DNA from: Coprosoma sp963660615
GTDB lineage: Bacteria > Bacillota_I > Bacilli_A > RF39 > UBA660
DNA length: 44,908 nt
Assembly: GCA_963660615.1 (NCBI GenBank)
Contig: CAVKYE010000010.1
Location: 1 to 44,908, forward strand
Direction of reading: 5' to 3'
Numbering within the stretch: the stretch's first letter is position 1; every line of letters begins with the position of its first letter. The notes below the pieces were generated by a model. The model saw only the letters and a list, made by a program, of their open reading frames with translations, was not told the origin of the DNA and ran no database searches. The position numbers and the translations under genes are program-made. This document shows, piece by piece, positions 41,322-44,908 of the stretch.

Positions 41322-41546
41322 ATGAATTGGGGAGCATTTTTAATAGATTTATTACAAATATTAGGAGGACTAGTAGTTGGATTAATCATAGGATTTTTAG
41401 TTGCTAGACACTTTACCAAAAAACAATTAAAAGAAAATCCACCTATCAACGAACAAATGATTAAAGCCATGATGTCTGGAATGGGTAGAACACCAAGTCA
41501 AAAACAAGTTAATCAAATGATGAAACAAATGCAAAAATATATGTAA
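41322..41546 (+). CDS. yneF: YneF family (UPF0154) small membrane protein
   Basis: A 74-aa protein with one N-terminal span (about 10-28, LGGLVVGLIIGFLVARHFTK) and the UPF0154 tail ENPPINEQMIKAMMSGMGRT then PSQKQVNQMMKQMQ. Conserved in Bacilli and Mollicutes, usually next to tkt as here; function unknown. AAAGGAATGA lies upstream. Confidence 0.9.
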   Translation: MNWGAFLIDLLQILGGLVVGLIIGFLVARHFTKKQLKENPPINEQMIKAMMSGMGRTPSQKQVNQMMKQMQKYM

Positions 41547-41560
41547 TCCATATATTTTTT
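41535..41560 (+). terminator. Terminator after yneF
   Basis: A 9-bp stem AAATATATG/CATATATTT (41535-41543 with 41549-41557) running into Ts. Confidence 0.65.
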
Positions 41561-41566
41561 TAATAA

Positions 41567-41591
41567 ACAAAAAAAGATAAAAATTATCTTT
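41567..41591 (-). terminator. Terminator of the sortase gene
   Basis: On the minus strand AAAGATA/TATCTTT (41591-41585 with 41579-41573) is followed by TTTTTGTT. Confidence 0.6.
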
Positions 41592-42420
41592 CTTCCCGCT
41601 TAATAAGTTTAGCGTGCATAACAACCCTTTCAGTTCCAGCTACATCCTTGCATGTAGATAAAGTTATAATCTTATCAGATGCACTTAAAGAAACCTCAAA
41701 ATCTTTTTTGCTTCTATTTTTAAGTTCCTGAAGAAAAGTCTCATATGAAGAAGTACTCGAAAAAGAAGTTGTCAAATAATAACTTTCCGTTTTTATTGAA
41801 TAAACACTAAATACCCTCCATAAAGTATTTTCATAAGGTGTAGAAAACTTGACAATATAATTATCCTTATCATCATACCACTTACTATCAAGAATATTCT
41901 TAAGACTTCCAAACATTGTACTATTAAGCCTACTATGTGCATAAATGATTGTATTTTGATCAAAATTCTTCATATTATTTCGATAATCCGCAAACACCCA
42001 TCCAGCCGAATTTTTACTTTTATCAAAAGCATGATTCAAATAATACTTATTATCATCACTCTGAACAACAGGATAATTAATATTAGTACCATTTACTTTA
42101 ATAAAACCAACCGTATCAGAATTTTTTTTCTTAAGTACATCAAAATTCGCACTAAGCATATCCATCTTAATATAATCCCAATAATCATCACTTTTACTAG
42201 AAGGAGGATTTACATCCTCACTCTTATCTTTGTCAGCTTTTCTCTCATAAACACTATCACTTAAATCATCAGTAATCTTTTTAGTATCGTCATTGTCCTT
42301 ATGCCAAACAAAAATTTTAAATAAGCTAAATATAAGGATAACAAGGCATAACAAAATAAAAATTACCCTTAATCTTTTTTTTCTTCTTTTCTTTTTATTA
42401 TAAATTGTTCTTGTTTCCAT
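41584..42420 (-). CDS. srtB: Class B sortase
   Basis: A 278-aa transpeptidase anchored by an N-terminal span (about 19-38, after a very basic KKKRRKKR stretch) with the catalytic domain outside. Catalytic His is in TIIYAHSRLN, Cys in ITLSTCKD and Arg in GTERVVMHAKL. The long helix-containing insertion is typical of class B, which attaches NPQTN-like proteins to peptidoglycan or builds pili. The start is the ATG at 42420 after AAGGAGG; the frame extends to 42441 without a better site. No substrate with a recognisable sorting signal is encoded nearby. Confidence 0.9.
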   Translation of the reverse strand: METRTIYNKKKRRKKRLRVIFILLCLVILIFSLFKIFVWHKDNDDTKKITDDLSDSVYERKADKDKSEDVNPPSSKSDDYWDYIKMDMLSANFDVLKKKNSDTVGFIKVNGTNINYPVVQSDDNKYYLNHAFDKSKNSAGWVFADYRNNMKNFDQNTIIYAHSRLNSTMFGSLKNILDSKWYDDKDNYIVKFSTPYENTLWRVFSVYSIKTESYYLTTSFSSTSSYETFLQELKNRSKKDFEVSLSASDKIITLSTCKDVAGTERVVMHAKLIKREER

Positions 42421-42439
42421 AATATTTGCCTCCTTAACC

Positions 42440-42469
42440 ATTATAACATTTAAACTATCAAAATGCCAA
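42440..42469 (-). promoter_or_regulatory. Promoter of the sortase gene
   Basis: Minus strand: TTGGCA (42469-42464), 18-bp spacer, TATAAT (42445-42440). It is back-to-back with the AraC-gene promoter. Confidence 0.65.
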
Positions 42470-42472
42470 AAT

Positions 42473-42501
42473 TTGACAGATTGTTAAAAAAACTATATAA
42501 T
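42473..42501 (+). promoter_or_regulatory. Promoter of the AraC-type gene
   Basis: Consensus TTGACA (42473-42478), 17-bp spacer, consensus TATAAT (42496-42501). Confidence 0.8.
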
Positions 42502-42532
42502 TAAAACAGCAAATGGCTTGGGGGTGGTTATA

Positions 42533-43009
42533 ATCGAAACTTTAATGAAAGAATTATGTCAATATATTGTTGAAAATATAAATGAAGAAATGACTTTAGA
42601 TTCTATTGCAGCAGCTTTTAATTATGATAAAAGTTATCTGTTAAGACAATTTAAAAAAACAACTGGATACACTATAACACAATTTATAAATGAGCTTAGA
42701 GTATACAACAGCACAGACCCACTAATCCTAACCGATGACACCATCTTAAAAATAGCCTTATCAAATGGCTTTAATTCACAAGAATATTATACAGAAAAAT
42801 TTACAGGAATTATTGGAAGTTCACCACTACAGTTTAGAAAAACATTTAAACGTTGTTTATCATATGTAGAAAATACAAATAGCATAGAAAACTTAGAAGA
42901 ACTAAAAGAAACTTTAAGTGAAATAAAAAGTCATCAAGAATATCTAAATAATATAAGCACATGTGCACCCACATTTACAAAATCAGGTGGGAGGCAAAAG
43001 ATACATTAG
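42533..43009 (+). CDS. AraC-type DNA-binding protein (HTH only)
   Basis: About 158 aa. Two AraC helix-turn-helix units fill residues 5-105: MTLDSIAAAFNYDKSYLLRQ with FKKTTGYTITQFINELRV, and TILKIALSNGFNSQEYYTEK with FTGIIGSSPLQFRKTF. No ligand domain precedes them; a 50-aa helical tail follows. The start is unclear. The promoter predicts transcription from about 42508, GGGGGTGG (42520-42527) is the only Shine-Dalgarno-like site, and it points to ATC 42533; TTG 42518 would leave no leader, and ATG 42545 is 17 bases from the site. Divergent from the sortase gene, which it may control. Confidence 0.75.
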   Translation: METLMKELCQYIVENINEEMTLDSIAAAFNYDKSYLLRQFKKTTGYTITQFINELRVYNSTDPLILTDDTILKIALSNGFNSQEYYTEKFTGIIGSSPLQFRKTFKRCLSYVENTNSIENLEELKETLSEIKSHQEYLNNISTCAPTFTKSGGRQKIH

Positions 43010-43010
43010 A

Positions 43011-43034
43011 AAAAACAGGGAGGCCTGTTTTTTT
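43011..43034 (+). terminator. Terminator after the AraC-type gene
   Basis: A 9-bp AAAAACAGG/CCTGTTTTT stem (43011-43019 with 43024-43032) with a 4-base loop. The following 200 bases (43035-43242) are AT-rich leader DNA with no gene that I can see. Confidence 0.85.
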
Positions 43035-43242
43035 AGTCAACACTGTTTGAAAAAAAACAAAATATAATCGTTATAATAAAAATTGTTATTGAAAGTTTTT
43101 AAAGAGATAAAACAAAAAGTTACACAATTTATACTGCCAAGTATGACAATTATATATTTACAATAGTAAATAATTAGTATTAAAAAAGTATAGACTTTTG
43201 TAAATTTTAGTGATACACTTATACAGTAGGAGGCGATTTATT

Positions 43243-44388
43243 GTGAAAGAAGTATTAGAAAAAGTTAACTCAAATAAAAATGTTGTAGTTACAGGGGATA
43301 TGTTGTCAGGAAAGACTACAAATATATTGTTTTCATTATTTAAAAAAATTATTGATAATAATGAAAATATTATAGTCTATGATGCGAAATGCGAATATTT
43401 AAATGAATTTTATAATGAATTAACCAATAAAGGTTATCAAGTTAAAATAATTAATTTACGAGACACTAAACATTCTGAAGGATGGAATCCATTAGAATTA
43501 CCATATTATTGTTATAAAAATGATATGCAAGACAAAGCAATAGAATTATTAGAAAATTTAGCAAACACTTTTTATCCAGTAAGTGAAAAAGAAGATCCAT
43601 TTTGGCCCAAAGCCGCTTCAAATTACTTTATTGGACTATGTTTAGCACTATTTGAAAATGGTATTGATGAAGAAATTAATTTAAATAATGTTAATACGTT
43701 TACAACCGTTGGTGAAGAAAAAGCCGACGTCAATAGTAACTATGTAAGTAAGTTTTTCAAAACTAAAGATAAAACTGCACCATCATATATCTACACTTCA
43801 ACAACATTAATAGCACCTGAAGATACAAGAACAAGTATTGTATCTGTTGTTAAAGAGCCACTTGCTAAATTAATTGGTAATACACAAGTAAGAAATTTAT
43901 TAAACAAAACAACATTTAATTTCCGTGATATTACTAATAAGCCAATGGCAATATTTGTAATCGGTAAAACGGAAAGTAAATCAATTAATATAATTTCGAA
44001 TTTATTTTTCAATCAAATTATGCAATATTTAACAGACAATAGACCAAACATTAGATGTAATATAATTCTTGATAATATTGATAATTTGCTAAATATTAAT
44101 AATTATTTGGAATTAAATAATTTTTCAAATTTAAGATACTACATCGCTACCCGCTCAATAGAAGAGTTAAATTACAAATATAAAACGAACATAAATAAGA
44201 TTAGTGATGTTATAAAAATCACAAAAAATAGCATCGAACTAGAAAGTGATGGCATAATAGAAAAATTTGAAAAAGACTTTAAAAAGATAGCCATTAATAA
44301 AGCTGATATTAAATATAAAGAAATAAAAGATAATGATATAAAATTATTTAATATTAAAAAAATTGTAAATAATAAAGAAACAAAATAG
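43243..44388 (+). CDS. VirD4/TraG-like ATPase lacking a membrane anchor
   Basis: A 381-aa protein. Walker A VVTGDMLSGKTTNILF is near residue 20. IVYDAKCEYLNEFYNELTNK then GYQVKIINLRDTKHSEGWNP matches the DPKGEL/WNPL region of type IV coupling proteins, and EKEDPFWPKAASNYFIGLCL matches their all-alpha domain entry. The expected Walker B LDEFANL reads ILDNIDNLLNI, with Asn in place of the catalytic Glu, then YYIATRSIEEL in place of the usual ISQ-motif strand. No N-terminal membrane spans. The GTG start at 43243 follows AGGAGG; a longer frame from 43210 has no such site. Probably an ATP-binding relative without normal hydrolysis, or a T4SS-derived accessory. Confidence 0.7.
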   Translation: MKEVLEKVNSNKNVVVTGDMLSGKTTNILFSLFKKIIDNNENIIVYDAKCEYLNEFYNELTNKGYQVKIINLRDTKHSEGWNPLELPYYCYKNDMQDKAIELLENLANTFYPVSEKEDPFWPKAASNYFIGLCLALFENGIDEEINLNNVNTFTTVGEEKADVNSNYVSKFFKTKDKTAPSYIYTSTTLIAPEDTRTSIVSVVKEPLAKLIGNTQVRNLLNKTTFNFRDITNKPMAIFVIGKTESKSINIISNLFFNQIMQYLTDNRPNIRCNIILDNIDNLLNINNYLELNNFSNLRYYIATRSIEELNYKYKTNINKISDVIKITKNSIELESDGIIEKFEKDFKKIAINKADIKYKEIKDNDIKLFNIKKIVNNKETK

Positions 44389-44460
44389 TGAAATAGAAAA
44401 TTAGAAGAATAATGATTCTTTGATAAAAAGAACTAGCAACCAACAAAATTAATAATAAAA

Positions 44461-44498
44461 ATTAAAGAAGGCCAAAAAAATGGCTTTCTTTAATTATA
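44461..44498 (+). terminator. Terminator after the VirD4-like gene
   Basis: A 14-bp stem ATTAAAGAAGGCCA/TGGCTTTCTTTAAT with one G-U pair. Bases 44499-44665 beyond it are AT-rich with nothing recognisable. Confidence 0.75.
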
Positions 44499-44665
44499 CT
44501 TTAATTGGACAACTAAAAAACATAATTTCACATATAACCATTAATTTATTTTATCAAATTATTAATATTATTCTGGACTATATTTAAACATTTATAATCA
44601 AATATATATAATATTTCATAAGTTTTTATTTGTCCCTGTATTAATAAATAGGTTATTTATAGAAA

Positions 44666-44683
44666 TATAACACGTCTGTTATA
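44666..44683. promoter_or_regulatory. Palindromic operator-like site 1
   Basis: TATAACA-CGTC-TGTTATA, perfect 7-bp arms. It shares the TAACA...TGTTA core with sites 2 and 3. Confidence 0.6.
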
Positions 44684-44695
44684 AAACTAAAAAAT

Positions 44696-44720
44696 AACGT
44701 ATAACATCGTGTTTTACGTT
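44696..44720. promoter_or_regulatory. Palindromic operator-like site 2
   Basis: A 25-nt palindrome with arms AACGTA/TACGTT and inner AACA/TGTT; one T-T mismatch. Bases 44695-44713 are the exact reverse complement of 44810-44828 in site 3. Confidence 0.65.
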
Positions 44721-44757
44721 TTTATTATTACCAAAATTATAACATATAATATAATTT

Positions 44758-44786
44758 TTGTATATAATTTTCACTTTTAGTATAAG
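44758..44786 (+). promoter_or_regulatory. Promoter of the gene at the window end
   Basis: TTGTAT (44758-44763), 17-bp spacer, TATAAG (44781-44786). Site 3 begins about 8 bases downstream of the expected start point. Confidence 0.55.
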
Positions 44787-44800
44787 TTTTAAGTATTTTA

Positions 44801-44829
44801 TTAACGCATAACACGATGTTATACGTTAA
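44801..44829. promoter_or_regulatory. Palindromic operator-like site 3
   Basis: A 29-nt palindrome with arms TTAACG/CGTTAA and inner ATAACA/TGTTAT (two mismatched pairs), directly downstream of the promoter, where a bound repressor would block transcription. Confidence 0.65.
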
Positions 44830-44847
44830 TAAAAGGGTGAAAAAAGT

Positions 44848-44908
44848 ATGAGAGATAAGAAAAGAAATAAAAAAATATTAATTGGACTAATAGGATTATT
44901 ACTTTTAA
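44848..44908 (+). CDS. Start of a secreted or membrane protein, cut by the window end
   Basis: The first 20 codons only: a basic head (MRDKKRNKK) and the start of a hydrophobic segment (ILIGLIGLLLL), so a signal peptide or membrane anchor. GGGTGA is 9 bases upstream. Its upstream region has three palindromic operators and a promoter. Identity cannot be judged from this stub. Confidence 0.6.
   Translation, partial: MRDKKRNKKILIGLIGLLLL

Overview
The window is AT-rich chromosomal DNA from a low-GC Gram-positive bacterium of the class Bacilli. It is probably an uncultured gut-type lineage rather than Bacillus itself. TGA is used as a normal stop (for example at 6467, 27527, 31482 and 32501) and TGG encodes Trp, so the code is standard. 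Shine-Dalgarno sites are of the AAGGAGG and AGGTGAT types. Gene order repeatedly matches Bacillus: ftsY-ylxM; murG-murB-divIB then ftsA-ftsZ; a SpoIIB-like gene, radC, mreC, mreD, spoIVFA, spoIVFB, rplU, prp (ysxB), rpmA; nusB-xseA-xseB; and lexA, a yneA-position gene, tkt, yneF. I saw no rRNA, tRNA or CRISPR array.

Layout. 1-6469: a surface locus with two prepilin-like proteins fused to large repeat domains (BspA-like and Ig-like), a truncated paralogue, an enolase gene between them and a small lipoprotein. 6491-8176: ribonuclease J on the minus strand. 8398-8742: a compact unit with the full architecture of a type I toxin-antitoxin. 8834-15246: ftsY, ylxM, a HerA-like ATPase, membrane and lipoprotein genes and a lone tyrosine recombinase. 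15358-19882: glmS (minus) and an ABC exporter pair. 19992-25021: peptidoglycan and divisome genes. 25083-26757 and 35494-37168: two identical IS110-family elements. 26762-35443: the mre/spoIVF/ribosomal-protein cluster, an Flp-type pilin and nusB-xse. 37173-38412: a third prepilin gene and an Ig-like membrane protein. 38422-41546: the SOS/tkt region. 41584-44388: sortase B, an AraC-type regulator and a VirD4-like ATPase. 44461-44908: a terminator, three related palindromic operators and the start of a further gene.

The most interesting structures are as follows. (a) Both IS110 copies sit in the same 12-nt site, reconstructed as GGTGATAATATG, which is a Shine-Dalgarno site plus start codon. 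The long non-coding end of the element carries a promoter, a terminal stem and four short guide-like segments matching target and donor in the order known for IS621 bridge RNAs. (b) At 8398-8742, convergent strong promoters flank a 25-aa hydrophobic peptide whose ribosome-binding site is locked in a hairpin. (c) A 43-aa single-pass peptide at the yneA position is driven by a promoter whose spacer is a LexA box. (d) Prepilin N-termini are fused to BspA and Ig repeats. (e) The SpoIVFB-like protease gene has no ATG, GTG or TTG start ahead of its HELGH motif. (f) A VirD4-like ATPase with a degenerate Walker B motif is followed by a three-operator control region. All calls come from reading the sequence. 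No database search was run.
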